Shown: positions 20,451 to 29,086, numbered from the stretch's first letter. The stretch is 64,000 bases of DNA from Staphylococcus pragensis (GCF_004785665.1 NZ_SRPJ01000002.1:332836-396835); one strand, 5' to 3'. Program-made: numbers and translations. Notes: generated by a model from the letters alone, not told the origin.

Positions 20451-21092
20451 ATGATAAAACAAATTTTTAACGATACGGAAATTAGATTTATAGAAAAAGA
20501 CGGGGAACATTGGGCAGTAGCGAGTGATATATCAAAAGCACTTGGATATACACATACACCGCATATGTTAAGAATGATTGATGATGAAGATGTGACTACT
20601 CACATTGTGGACAGCACATCACTTAAAAAGAAAGCTAGAAAAACTCAATTAGTAAATATAATTTCAGAAACTGGAATTTATGAAGCTATTTGGAACAGTA
20701 GACGACAAGAAGCACAAGAATTTAAAAAGTGGGTTAAGAAAGTTATTAAAACACTGCGACAAGCAACAGGCTTAAAAGATTATGAAGCTTTTCGCATGAC
20801 TGACAAGCAAATACAAAAAGACGCTATGAGTAAGTTAAAAGAAGCAAATACAACAGCTAAGCGAGTAGATTACATTAAAGCAAACACAATATCAGATAAA
20901 GCAACATCAACGCTATATGGCTTTAAGAAGATGATTAAAAAAGGTGCAATGACACCTGAAATGTTAGCAACTCGACAAACAATATTAACTGATGTAGTTG
21001 ATTTAATGGCTGCAAAAAATCGCTTTGGCTTAGATATTAAAGTGAGTGAAACGATTTACGGTAAATACAACAAACAAGAAGAAGCGGAGTGA
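20451..21092 (+). CDS. BRO-N domain antirepressor-like protein
   Basis: 213 codons. Residues about 1-105 are a Bro-N domain: FNDTEIRFIEKDGEHWAVASDISKALGY, then ETGIYEAIWNSRRQEAQEFKKWVKKVIKTLRQ. The C-terminal 110 residues are a different domain that I do not recognise. Such proteins in phages and islands act as antirepressors or DNA-binding regulators. TTCGGAGG precedes the ATG. A neighbouring repressor makes an antirepressor role plausible, unproven. Confidence 0.85.
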   Translation: MIKQIFNDTEIRFIEKDGEHWAVASDISKALGYTHTPHMLRMIDDEDVTTHIVDSTSLKKKARKTQLVNIISETGIYEAIWNSRRQEAQEFKKWVKKVIKTLRQATGLKDYEAFRMTDKQIQKDAMSKLKEANTTAKRVDYIKANTISDKATSTLYGFKKMIKKGAMTPEMLATRQTILTDVVDLMAAKNRFGLDIKVSETIYGKYNKQEEAE

Positions 21093-21096
21093 TAAA

Positions 21097-21297
21097 ATGC
21101 TTAGGTTTCTGAATGAACTTATTTATATCTGTGTAATAACCATATTTTTAAATATGTATTCTGAATTACATTATGCGTTGGTATTTTTCTTATTCTCAAG
21201 CATGGTAGCTATTATCAAATTTGATATTCGAGATGAACAACGCTCGTATCTCTATAAAGCATATAGAGAACATTTACAAAACAGTAGAAGAATTTAA
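21097..21297 (+). CDS. Small membrane protein, unknown
   Basis: 66 codons beginning MLRFLNELIYICVITIF. Two hydrophobic segments (about 5-20 and 25-43) are followed by a charged C-terminus (DIRDEQRSYLYKAYREHLQ). GCGGAGTG precedes the ATG, 4 bases past the BRO gene stop, so it is in the same operon. No family recognised. Confidence 0.6.
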   Translation: MLRFLNELIYICVITIFLNMYSELHYALVFFLFSSMVAIIKFDIRDEQRSYLYKAYREHLQNSRRI

Positions 21298-21355
21298 GTA
21301 GAAATGTATCAAAATAATAAACCGCTTCGATATGAAGCAATAGGAGGATTTATAA

Positions 21356-21694
21356 ATGAATACAGAAATGTTTAAAGCATTTAAAGAATTAGAATATGCA
21401 GTTGAGAAAGTAGAATTTATAAAAGAAGAAATTAATAGATTAAATCAAGTAACAAAAGATTTAAGTGAGAAGATTAAAGAATATAGAAAAAACGAAGATA
21501 ATAACGAAGCTAATGCAATTTCGACAGTGGTAATAGATATTGTCAAAATTGAAAATGATAATTTGTTTAAAAAAATGAATGAAGCTTTAGAAGAATTTAA
21601 GCAAAAAGCTCAAAGATTTGAAAATATATGCTTTTTCAATGGTATAAGTCTTCAATTTGGATTAAGTGATAAAGTTATTAAATTTGATAAATAG
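21356..21694 (+). CDS. Coiled-coil hypothetical protein
   Basis: 112 codons, almost wholly helical with heptads and many Lys/Glu residues (EKVEFIKEEINRLNQVTKDL). AGGAGG at good spacing supports the start. It lies in the early operon between regulators and replication genes. No function assigned. Confidence 0.7.
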   Translation: MNTEMFKAFKELEYAVEKVEFIKEEINRLNQVTKDLSEKIKEYRKNEDNNEANAISTVVIDIVKIENDNLFKKMNEALEEFKQKAQRFENICFFNGISLQFGLSDKVIKFDK

Positions 21695-21705
21695 GAGTAG
21701 ATAAA

Positions 21706-22047
21706 ATGAGAGAATTAAATTTTTATATTGACGAAATGAAAACAGAAGTTATTGATGCAGATTTAAAAACAAAAATAAACACTGTAATAACAATGATTGG
21801 CGAACATATGGAAAGTAAAGAAAATTACATGGATAGTTTAATAGCTGACGGAAAGCATATGGAAGTGTATTGCGTTAAGGAATACTATCAAAATGACTAT
21901 GTAGTAATGGCAGTGCTTAACTCAATTTTAAAAGATATAGATTTTATGCAAAAAGAAATAGCAACTCATCATAGTAATGCTTTAGATAAATTAGAAGCGT
22001 CTCCTATCTCCACCGACCAAAGCGAAATAGAAAACGCTGATAAGTAG
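21706..22047 (+). CDS. Hypothetical acidic helical protein
   Basis: 113 codons, MRELNFYIDEMKTEVIDAD onwards, predicted helical, with a proline- and serine-containing acidic tail (EASPISTDQSEIENADK). GGAGTAG precedes the ATG, 11 bases after the previous gene. Unknown; such small acidic proteins are common in early phage operons. Confidence 0.65.
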   Translation: MRELNFYIDEMKTEVIDADLKTKINTVITMIGEHMESKENYMDSLIADGKHMEVYCVKEYYQNDYVVMAVLNSILKDIDFMQKEIATHHSNALDKLEASPISTDQSEIENADK

Positions 22048-22087
22048 TTTTGAAACAAACTAAAAATCTAACTGAAAGGATAACACT

Positions 22088-22411
22088 ATGAGTGATATAA
22101 AACAATCAAACAAACAACCTAATTACTACTCTATTTTACCTGCAAACGTAAGATATGACAATCGTCTTAATGATAGCGAGAGAGTAATATTTGCAGAAAT
22201 AACTGCATTTAGTAATGAATATGGCTATTGTACTGCTAGCGATGATTATTTCACTAGCTTGTACGGTCATAATGAATTAACGATATTAAACAGAATTAAC
22301 CATTTAAGAAAACTAGGTTACTTAAAGATCACATATAAGTATATAGATAACGTATTACAAAGACAGATAGCACCAGTGTTATATGAAAGTGAGGGCGGTA
22401 ACTATGAGTGA
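22088..22411 (+). CDS. Winged-helix replication-type protein, N-terminal domain only
   Basis: 107 codons. NYYSILPANVRYDNRLNDSERVIFAEITAFSNEYGYCTASDDYF resembles the winged-helix N-terminus of staphylococcal phage and plasmid replication initiators, followed by an ILNRINHLRKLGYLKI recognition helix. It ends at about 107 residues, so the usual C-terminal half is missing. It overlaps the next gene by 8 bases, whose product has another winged helix: the pair looks like a split or duplicated initiator. Confidence 0.65.
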   Translation: MSDIKQSNKQPNYYSILPANVRYDNRLNDSERVIFAEITAFSNEYGYCTASDDYFTSLYGHNELTILNRINHLRKLGYLKITYKYIDNVLQRQIAPVLYESEGGNYE

Positions 22412-23516
22412 TAGATTAATTGATGTTACAGGTGGATATGGAACAATTTATAAGCAAGTCATGAAAGAGCCTAAATTAAGTATCGAAGCTAAAGCGATAT
22501 ATTGCTACTTATCTTCTTATGCTGGAGGTAAAAACATAGCTTTTCCTAGTGTAAGCCTTATTTGTCACGAATTAAATATAAGTAAAAACCGCTTCTATAA
22601 GCATAGAAATGAATTAGTTGATAAACAAATTATTTCAGTAAAGAGAGAGCGTACTGAAAACGGGTTTAGCAAAAATATTTATACAATCAATCATCATTTC
22701 GTATGTCGCAGTTTTGAAGATATACAAAATGTAGACATACAAAACGTAGATATAAGAAACGTAGACATACAAAATAAAGACACTAAGAATAACAGTATTA
22801 AGAAAAACAATTATAAGAATAACAGGGAGAAGAAAAACAGTAGTAGTAGTTACGACACAACAACAGCTTACGACTTTCTTTTGGATAATTTTTTTGAAAT
22901 GCAAAACACTAATAAACAAAAAGAAGTAAGCAATCTCTTACAAGATATTAAAGATAATACGCTAGATGTAGTAAAGGTAGCTACTAACTACTGTAAGGAA
23001 AATAATAAAGGGCTTAACTACTTTATAGCAGTAATTAAAAACTGGATAGCTGATAATGTAGATACTAAAGAGAAAGCACTAGCTAAAGTGACACCTAACA
23101 ATAAGAAACATAATAAAACTGATGAAGTATTTGCAGCAATGGAAAAAGAGCTAAACACTAACGAAAATGAAAGACAAACAATACATGAAGCGGATAATGT
23201 TTTTACATTTTATGAAAATAATGGATTTGGTCGTCTTAATTCTACAATCGTAGAAAAGATAGACGCATGGAGAGAAGATTTCAACGGTAATGACGATATA
23301 GTCATTGAAGCGTTAAAAGAAGCGATTAACAATAACGTTTATAAGTGGGCGTATGTGAATAGCATTTTGGTTAGTTGGTATCAAGAGGGCATTAATTCAG
23401 TTAAAGATATTGAAGCACGTAAGAAGCAAAGAAATAAATTGAATAATAATAAATCATTTTTAGATCGTTTAGCAGATGATGAAGAAGAAAACTCACAATA
23501 TAGCGAATTATTTTAA
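22404..23516 (+). CDS. Replication initiation-type protein, winged helix
   Basis: 370 codons from the ATG at 22404 (GAGGGCGG upstream). Residues about 15-95 form a winged helix (LSIEAKAIYCYLSSYAG, FPSVSLICHELNISKNRFYKH). A repeat tract follows with four near copies of the pentapeptide D-I-Q/R-N-V, then an Asn/Lys-rich linker and a helical C-terminus like DnaD-type domains (LKEAINNNVYKWAYVNSILVSWYQEG). A DnaC-like gene follows in 12 bases, so the two probably open the origin and load helicase for the element. Confidence 0.75.
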   Translation: MSDRLIDVTGGYGTIYKQVMKEPKLSIEAKAIYCYLSSYAGGKNIAFPSVSLICHELNISKNRFYKHRNELVDKQIISVKRERTENGFSKNIYTINHHFVCRSFEDIQNVDIQNVDIRNVDIQNKDTKNNSIKKNNYKNNREKKNSSSSYDTTTAYDFLLDNFFEMQNTNKQKEVSNLLQDIKDNTLDVVKVATNYCKENNKGLNYFIAVIKNWIADNVDTKEKALAKVTPNNKKHNKTDEVFAAMEKELNTNENERQTIHEADNVFTFYENNGFGRLNSTIVEKIDAWREDFNGNDDIVIEALKEAINNNVYKWAYVNSILVSWYQEGINSVKDIEARKKQRNKLNNNKSFLDRLADDEEENSQYSELF

Positions 23517-23527
23517 GGAGTGATTGC

Positions 23528-24313
23528 ATGAAAAGTATTACTGATATTGACTTAATGAAGAAGTTACACAATAAAGTGATTGATATGCAACTTGACCTTA
23601 AATGTAGTAGATGTGGCAATAGATACGATTATTATAAGTTTGATAACGGACAAGAGGAGCGTATCGGGTGCGATTGCTTCATGATTGAGAAAGCAAAAGA
23701 AAGTACAAGTAATTATAAAGCAAAACAGAAGCGGTTAGATATTGAAAGAGTATTTAAACAATCAATGCTTAATGATGACTTATTAAAGGCTCATTTCGAT
23801 AACTACAAACCTACTAATTCTGAGTTGTTAGAAGCTAAACAAATCATGCAGAAGTATGCTGCGAACTTCTCACTAGATAATCCAACTTCTTTATTACTTC
23901 ATGGAACATATGGAATTGGTAAAAGTCATTTAGCAATGTCTATTGTAAAAGAAGTGAAGAAAAAAGGTTATACAGCTTTATTTATTGATGTAACAGAACT
24001 CATTACAGCATATAGAGATACCTATACAAAAACATCAGACGTGACAGAGAAACAACTCGATCAGCTTATTAAAGACGTAGATTTACTTGTGATAGATGAT
24101 TACGGTACATCACTAACCAATTATGGATTAAGTAAGATGTTTAATGTAGCTAACTTGAGAACTGGAAAACACAATATTATTACTACTAACAATACAGCAA
24201 GAGAATTAACGTTAATTAAAGATAGTAAGAAGATATTTAGCCGACTAATGAAGAATACTCAGATACTTAAAATGCACGGTGCAGATTATCGGTTAAAAGA
24301 CTTTCATTCATAA
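23528..24313 (+). CDS. DnaC-like helicase loader ATPase
   Basis: 261 codons. An N-terminal zinc-like cluster, CSRCGNRYDYY and GCDC, is followed by an AAA+ core: Walker A HGTYGIGKSHLA near residue 128, Walker B LLVIDDYGT near 197, sensor region IITTNNTAREL and arginine-finger region SRLMKNTQILK. It belongs to the DnaC/DnaI/IstB group. In this setting it should recruit the host DnaB-type helicase to the element's origin. AAGGAGTG precedes the ATG. Confidence 0.88.
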   Translation: MKSITDIDLMKKLHNKVIDMQLDLKCSRCGNRYDYYKFDNGQEERIGCDCFMIEKAKESTSNYKAKQKRLDIERVFKQSMLNDDLLKAHFDNYKPTNSELLEAKQIMQKYAANFSLDNPTSLLLHGTYGIGKSHLAMSIVKEVKKKGYTALFIDVTELITAYRDTYTKTSDVTEKQLDQLIKDVDLLVIDDYGTSLTNYGLSKMFNVANLRTGKHNIITTNNTARELTLIKDSKKIFSRLMKNTQILKMHGADYRLKDFHS

Positions 24314-24602
24314 ATAAAGTTACGGGCTATTATGTCCGTGACTTCTTTTCGTATTTAAGGAGGGGCTGAAATACCCCGTATAGTTAGTAAGATTTAAGTA
24401 ATCGCTTGATAACATTTTTATAACCAAATTCTAGAAACTAAAAATTTAAAATAGAATTAATCATTTTAAAGCCTATTTTAGAGCATTAATTAAAAATTGA
24501 TATAAGTTAATAGTATAAGTATATAAGTCTTCTAAAATGAGCTATTACAGTGCTTAAAATTGATTTTAGAACATCTTTAATTGAAAAGAGGGTTAAAGAG
24601 AT
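24314..24602 (+). other. Intergenic region with weak terminator and TTTTAGA motifs
   Basis: AAGTTACGG (24317) pairs with CCGTGACTT (24334 on) before CTTTT, a probable terminator of the helicase-loader operon. A GGGG-CTGAAATA-CCCC hairpin follows near 24363. The AT-rich rest holds TTTTAGAGCA (24476-24485) and TTTTAGAACA (24564-24573); the first recurs inverted in both copies of the 45-bp repeat near 28.1 and 28.7 kb. Confidence 0.45.
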
Positions 24603-25271
24603 ATGAAAGTATTAGAAAAAGAAAATAAAGCAATCATTGACGCATGGAATGTATTATTTGAAGATAACGACTATCAAACGCTCATTAAAGAGTTAGATAG
24701 CTTTCTTGATGAAACTAAAGCACTTAGAGAAGCGGGATATAGTAATAGTGAGATAGACAAACAACAGTTATCTAAAATATATAAGTTAGAGAATGGATTT
24801 AAGGAATTTGCAGTAAGTAAATTACAAAGTATTAACGATCAATTATGTATTATGCAAAATGAAGCACTAGAGCAAGATATAGACAATCCACATGCTGAAA
24901 TTATTAAGCGACAAGATTTACAAGCAAGACTATCACTAATAACTAATGATGAAGCGATTGCTCTTATAAAACACTTAGCACCAACTGACACTAAAATATA
25001 TGAGATATATCTATATGAGAACTTAATAAATAACCGCTTCAATGAGTTGGAGAAGAAGCATATAGCAAAAGACTTCGAGAAACTTAAAGAAAAGGTGTTA
25101 TATCCTTATTCAGATGAGATTGAATATAAAAGGTTAGTAAGTGAAAGAAACACGTTAAACACGCTTAAAATGAATTATTTAGGCATACCAGCAACTAAAG
25201 ATGAAGCGGGCTATATTGGTGTACGTTCAGTTAAACAACGTTACTTAGATGTACTAAGCAATAATGAATAG
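24603..25271 (+). CDS. Hypothetical protein, helical
   Basis: 222 codons beginning MKVLEKENKAIIDAWNVLF; mostly helical and charged, with no recognisable motif. GAGGGTTAAAGAG precedes the ATG. It begins a second operon with the next two genes. It could be a late regulator or interference protein by position; no function is claimed. Confidence 0.7.
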   Translation: MKVLEKENKAIIDAWNVLFEDNDYQTLIKELDSFLDETKALREAGYSNSEIDKQQLSKIYKLENGFKEFAVSKLQSINDQLCIMQNEALEQDIDNPHAEIIKRQDLQARLSLITNDEAIALIKHLAPTDTKIYEIYLYENLINNRFNELEKKHIAKDFEKLKEKVLYPYSDEIEYKRLVSERNTLNTLKMNYLGIPATKDEAGYIGVRSVKQRYLDVLSNNE

Positions 25272-25281
25272 GAGTGTATGA

Positions 25282-25725
25282 ATGAATATTAAACGAGTGA
25301 AACATTGTTTATATTACCGTGAAGCAAAGATAACAGAATATGCACTATTAACTGAATTTAGTCCGCAGTTTATAAATTCAAAGATAAAAGGTATCAAATT
25401 GCAAATAGAAGCAATGTATTACTTAAATATCTCTCATTCATCTTCTAGTGATGTGTTTGGGTTTGTATCAGTATCATATCCATTAGAGAAACTTGTTATA
25501 CATATACTAGAAGAAAAGGCTAAGCTAAACGCATATATTAAAAGATCAAGTAAGAAGCTAGCATTATTTAAAGAAGTGGTTAAAGGATATACTCCAAGTG
25601 AACAAAAAGAAATAATGTATTATATTCGTTCTAATGGTGCAGCAGTAGATAGTGAACTGATTAACCGTTTAAGATGTGATTTATATAAAGCCATTCATTC
25701 ACATAAAGTGGGTGTTAAGGTGTGA
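25282..25725 (+). CDS. Hypothetical protein, possibly phage-type regulator
   Basis: 147 codons. A helical N-terminus with FSPQFINSKIKGIKLQIEAM and a central EKLVIHILEEKAKLNAYI helix, then GYTPSEQKEIMYYI. The pattern recalls DUF1492-like phage proteins, but I am not sure. GGAGTG precedes the ATG. It overlaps the following gene by four bases. Confidence 0.65.
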   Translation: MNIKRVKHCLYYREAKITEYALLTEFSPQFINSKIKGIKLQIEAMYYLNISHSSSSDVFGFVSVSYPLEKLVIHILEEKAKLNAYIKRSSKKLALFKEVVKGYTPSEQKEIMYYIRSNGAAVDSELINRLRCDLYKAIHSHKVGVKV

Positions 25726-26063
25726 AGTATGATAGAGAAGCGATTAAACGATTTGTAAAAGAATATCATAATACGACTACGATTGATGTTAAAGAGAGTG
25801 AGTTAAATATTGATAACTTCTTTGAAATTAATGATGAAGTTGAAGCGGTAGAAGTCAATGATAATATCGACAATCAAATCTTTTTTAATGAACTAGAGCA
25901 AATTGTAGATAGAGTGGGAACAGATAAAGAGTACTTTGTATTTTATTTATTGTGTCAGGGTAAGTCGTTAAACGAAGTAGGAAAGGTATTTAATCTTTCG
26001 GGAGAACGTATTAGACAAATGTATAACGGTTTGTTAGATAAAATTGTAAATGAAGCTAGTTAA
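25722..26063 (+). CDS. Sigma-70 region 4-like regulator
   Basis: 113 codons from a GTG overlapping the preceding stop. The C-terminal part, LLCQGKSLNEVGKVFNLSGERIRQMYNGL, is a sigma region 4-type HTH with the usual G-E-R-I-R-Q recognition-helix pattern. The N-terminal 60 residues are acidic. A late gene activator role is likely by analogy with phage and island systems. Confidence 0.7.
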   Translation: MKYDREAIKRFVKEYHNTTTIDVKESELNIDNFFEINDEVEAVEVNDNIDNQIFFNELEQIVDRVGTDKEYFVFYLLCQGKSLNEVGKVFNLSGERIRQMYNGLLDKIVNEAS

Positions 26064-26410
26064 TCCCCCCACTCTAAACATTTAAAGCGTAAAAGTGTTA
26101 TTGGAGAACGGCGAGGGGTGTCTACTCTCCAAATTTATTATTTTTTCACGCGTGAGGGGGTGGGGTATCAAATAAGAGTGTAATCCATCATGAAATTGTT
26201 GGAAAATGTTGGACAAATTCAAACAGGGGCGTTCAAATCCCCCCGCCTAGTATTGTTATTTTGTTATATCGCTTGTTCACTTTTTTTTCAGTGAAAGTAT
26301 CAATAAGACTTTAAAAATGTGGGGAAATGTTGGGTATTTTTTATATAAGAGTGTTGAAAAATTTAGGAAAGGTTTTGAGAGATAACCTAGAAAATCCTAG
26401 CTTAAAAAGG

Positions 26411-26441
26411 GTACTTACTCAATTTCGAGTAGGTGCTTTTT
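26411..26441 (+). terminator. Terminator in the element
   Basis: GTACTTACTC (26411-26420), loop AATTTC, GAGTAGGTGC (26427-26436), then five T residues. The centre CTCAATTTCGAG is the same as in the rpsI terminator at 12125. Confidence 0.85.
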
Positions 26442-27079
26442 GGTTAGACTTTTTTGTGTGACCAAAATTATTGCTCAAAAAAGAGTTTAAAAATATTTAA
26501 GTTAATCATTTTTGATTAAGTTAAGGTATTAGTCATTAATGTCTAAAAGTATAAAAGTATGCGATTATTTTTGGACGTGTACTTTTAATTTATGCTAAAT
26601 AATGCAAATTTTTGAAGGGGTTTAATTGTCTTTAACGTGAGTTATATCAATGTATCTAGCAAATTTTAAAATTTAAAAATTAACATCAAGAAAAAGAGAG
26701 TAATTAAGCAAAGGAACGACATTAACGACGGGTTAAAAAAGAACATAGTCATTTTTGACTTTATACCTTTAATTAACTTTAATTTTCGAGAGATTTAAAA
26801 CTATATAGAAACTATGAGCTTCTTAGTGTAGAAAATGATTATTAAGTTTAATAATTAAAATCAACTAAAATACTATATATTACTGCATTTCATATTAGGT
26901 TTTCTTAGGTAGTTGAATGTTAAGTATTGTTAAGCTGCTTTGAATAAGTGGGTGCTAAATGATGAAAAATGATGAAGAATTTTAAAGAGTAAAAGGGTTA
27001 TAAAGTGATGAGAAAAGGTAGAGGTAATCGAGTTTTTAGTGAGTAGATAGTAAATTTGATTTCTATAAAAAATAAGACT

Positions 27080-27139
27080 ATCCAATTTTGGATTGTCCTT
27101 TAATACATCTGAAATAATTAGCAGCGTCCAAATTTGGAC
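27080..27139. repeat. Two 14-bp palindromes with a TCCAA..TTGGA core
   Basis: ATCCAATTTTGGAT (27080-27093) and GTCCAAATTTGGAC (27126-27139) have centres 46 bases apart. Related half-sites occur at 27150 (ATCCAAAGG) and 27213 (TTTTGGATAGG). They lie beside the iteron-like repeats, consistent with protein binding sites. Confidence 0.55.
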
Positions 27140-27242
27140 TTTGCAAAAATCCAAAGGTAGAGCAAATATAAAATGTACAAGGTTTATACAAAGTAAGTAA
27201 AAAATAGTGCGATTTTGGATAGGTACAAAAATTTATGTAACG

Positions 27243-27360
27243 AAAAATCGGAAGGTTTTCGTAAGGTAGTCAAAAAATGGGAAGATTTTGGGAAGGTAGT
27301 AAAAAATAATAAGGTTATATAAAGGTTACAGAGAAATAAACGTAAGTTTTCGTAAGGTAG
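27243..27360 (+). repeat. Iteron-like direct repeats, possible replication origin
   Basis: Two adjacent units of about 29 bases (27243-27271 and 27272-27300) share AAAAAT-GGAAG-TTTT-G-AAGGTAGT with few changes. A third, shorter copy ends TTTTCGTAAGGTAG at 27347-27360, identical to 27256-27269 over 14 bases. A degenerate copy precedes them near 27205. Such iterons commonly bind replication initiators. Confidence 0.55.
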
Positions 27361-27595
27361 CAGTGTTTTTTAAGCCTATTTAAACCACTTAACGTATATT
27401 AGGTATAAAGTATCAATACCGCTATTAGAGGCTTTCTAAAACGCTCTCTGAAGCTTATAAGAGATAAACCGCTTCTATATGTTAAAACCTTACATTTACT
27501 TATTCAATACAAAGATTAATTAGCTTATATATTCTATAATTAGTACTAGGTACTAAAATGACTTTAAAAAACTTGAAATATAGAGGGGTATTACT

Positions 27596-27961
27596 TTGCT
27601 AACGATTGAAAGACACGATATTAAGAAATTAGAGGACTATATAGAACATATAGAGCAGTATCGCAAAGAAATGAAGTTTACATACTTTGAATTGCTAAAT
27701 AATACTAATAGCGAAACAAACAACATAGGTATGAAAAATAAATATGAAAGATTATGTAATATTGTTAATGGTGTAGATCAACTCATAAATGAAGCGGACA
27801 ACGAAACCAAAGAAATTATGCGTTTTAGATATTGGGAGTGTCCGATTGGTTGTTATGAGTGGCAAGATATAGCCGACTACTTCGGTATAAGTAAAACAAG
27901 CATGCTGCGTAAACGTGACGCTATAATCAGACGTTTAGCAACGCTTATAGGATATGTGTAA
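27596..27961 (+). CDS. RinA-like or sigma-like phage transcriptional regulator
   Basis: 121 codons from a TTG start (GAGGGG upstream, no closer ATG). The C-terminal half, KEIMRFRYWECPIGCYEWQDIADYF then GISKTSMLRKRDAIIRRLA, is an HTH of the kind in RinA/ArpU-type activators. The N-terminus is a helical hairpin. In phages and islands such proteins turn on late or packaging genes; here the downstream genes are the cassette array. I cannot name the exact family. Confidence 0.65.
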   Translation: MLTIERHDIKKLEDYIEHIEQYRKEMKFTYFELLNNTNSETNNIGMKNKYERLCNIVNGVDQLINEADNETKEIMRFRYWECPIGCYEWQDIADYFGISKTSMLRKRDAIIRRLATLIGYV

Positions 27962-28095
27962 AGTTTAATTATGATTAAGTACTAAATAAGAGTTTAATTT
28001 GTTAGTATCTAAAGTAAAGGTTTGTTTTTCTGATTTTTAAATTTAGCTCATATTTGCGTTTTAAGAGCTGTTAAATAAAATATATATGAAATTCT

Positions 28096-28140
28096 CTAAA
28101 TGCTCTAAAAAGTATCTTAAATTTGCAAATAAGGGTATTT
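28096..28140 (+). repeat. 45-bp direct repeat, copy A
   Basis: Begins CTAAATGCTCTAAAAAG and ends AAATAAGGGTATTT. It matches 28725-28769 at 44 of 45 positions. It precedes a small membrane gene in each case. Confidence 0.9.
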
Positions 28141-28159
28141 AAAAGGAGAGATTTAAATC

Positions 28160-28321
28160 ATGAAAATAAGTCAGTGGATAATAAGTTTAGTAGTTGGAAT
28201 TTTGATATTTTTAGTTGTTTTTTTTATAGGAGATAACTCATTCTCTGTGGCTTTATTATGTGGAGTTGTTGGTTTTATTGGTAATGCGTTAATTGGTTGG
28301 AATGCTAGACGAAAAATGTAA
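28160..28321 (+). CDS. Small membrane protein, cassette 1
   Basis: 53 codons, ATG after AAAAGGAGAG. MKISQWIISLVVGILIFLVV and SVALLCGVVGFIGNALIGW are two membrane segments; the end is basic (NARRKM). No homology recognised. It sits between copy A of the 45-bp repeat and a shared spacer. A clean ribosome binding site makes translation likely. Confidence 0.6.
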   Translation: MKISQWIISLVVGILIFLVVFFIGDNSFSVALLCGVVGFIGNALIGWNARRKM

Positions 28322-28420
28322 GTCATGCATATATGTCGAGAAAATTTATTGATGTTGAGTGGAACTATTTTGGAATAAAGCAATTTTATTTTTTGAGAAG
28401 AAAACAAAAGGAGTTTTTAC

Positions 28421-28567
28421 ATGCAATTCGGAAATTACAAAATTGATTCGTTTTACTTAATTATGATTATAGGTTTTTTAGTTACTTCTTTATTTTTTCC
28501 ATTTATGCTTTTATCTGTTCTTGTCTTATTGATTATTGGTTTAGAAAAAGTTGATAAAGAGGGTTAA
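28421..28567 (+). CDS. Small membrane protein, cassette 2
   Basis: 48 codons, ATG after AAAAGGAG. MQFGNYKIDSFYLIMIIGFL followed by a second hydrophobic segment to LIIGLEKVDKEG. Two short helices, charged tail. Unknown function. The 30 bases before it are similar to those before mepB. Confidence 0.55.
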   Translation: MQFGNYKIDSFYLIMIIGFLVTSLFFPFMLLSVLVLLIIGLEKVDKEG

Positions 28568-28724
28568 TTTTTGGTTTTGCTTTTTGAAACGAGTTTCTTC
28601 TTGTCTTGATACTATGTAGAAATCATTTTTTAAAAATATGAATAGATACTGATATATCAATGTTTCTCTTTGCTTTTTTATATTTTAAGAGACGTTAAAT
28701 AGTTCATAAACTATATAGAATACC

Positions 28725-28769
28725 CTAAATGCTCTAAAAAGTATCTTAAAATTGCAAATAAGGGTATTT
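28725..28769 (+). repeat. 45-bp direct repeat, copy B
   Basis: Second copy of the repeat at 28096. Here upstream AATACCCT can pair with AAGGGTATT at its end. The flanks also match loosely (TTTTAAGAGnnGTTAAATA upstream in both). Confidence 0.9.
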
Positions 28770-28818
28770 TAAAATTCAATAACTCTTGTAATAAAATATT
28801 AAAAAAAGGAGTTTTTTT

Positions 28819-28917
28819 ATGAATGCTGGTTTGTTTTTGATAATTGCTATTTGTTGTGGTTTGTTACCAATTATAATTTCTGTAAACGAAAAAAATAAGA
28901 AGAATAAAAAGAGGTAG
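28819..28917 (+). CDS. Tiny hydrophobic peptide with basic tail, cassette 3
   Basis: 32 codons, ATG after AAAAAAAGGAG. MNAGLFLIIAICCGLLPIII is a single membrane helix and VNEKNKKNKKR is a strongly basic tail. This shape resembles type I toxin peptides (Fst/TxpA-like), but no antisense RNA has been shown. Alternatively a small membrane subunit. Confidence 0.5.
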   Translation: MNAGLFLIIAICCGLLPIIISVNEKNKKNKKR

Positions 28918-29086
28918 AACACGCATTTATACCGAGAAACTTATTGTACGTTGAGAAGAACTGTTAATTAAATTACAAATATATATAGTGAATGTACTAT
29001 CCGACAATTCGTTGATTTTGGTTTAATAAAGCATTTAGAATAAAGCAATGTTGATTTATGAATTTTTGAGTAGAAGGGAGTTTTTT

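Larger units (their letters stand above)
26064..27595 (+). other. 1.5-kb non-coding block, candidate origin region
   Basis: No gene with a ribosome binding site was found on either strand. It holds C- and G-runs at its left edge (CCCCCCACTC, GAGGGGGTGGGG), a terminator at 26411, two 14-bp palindromes (27080-27093 and 27126-27139), iteron-like repeats (27243-27360) and long AT-rich stretches. Together with the winged-helix and DnaC-like genes this fits a theta-type replication origin of the element. Confidence 0.5.

Noticed and set aside
26930..27154. Minus-strand open frame in the non-coding block
   Set aside because: No ribosome binding site, repetitive hydrophobic composition and it crosses a palindrome; probably chance in AT-rich DNA.
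28096..28769. Insertion sequence ends or a composite transposon formed by the 45-bp repeats
   Set aside because: The repeats are direct, lack terminal inverted ends and target duplications, and no transposase is encoded.
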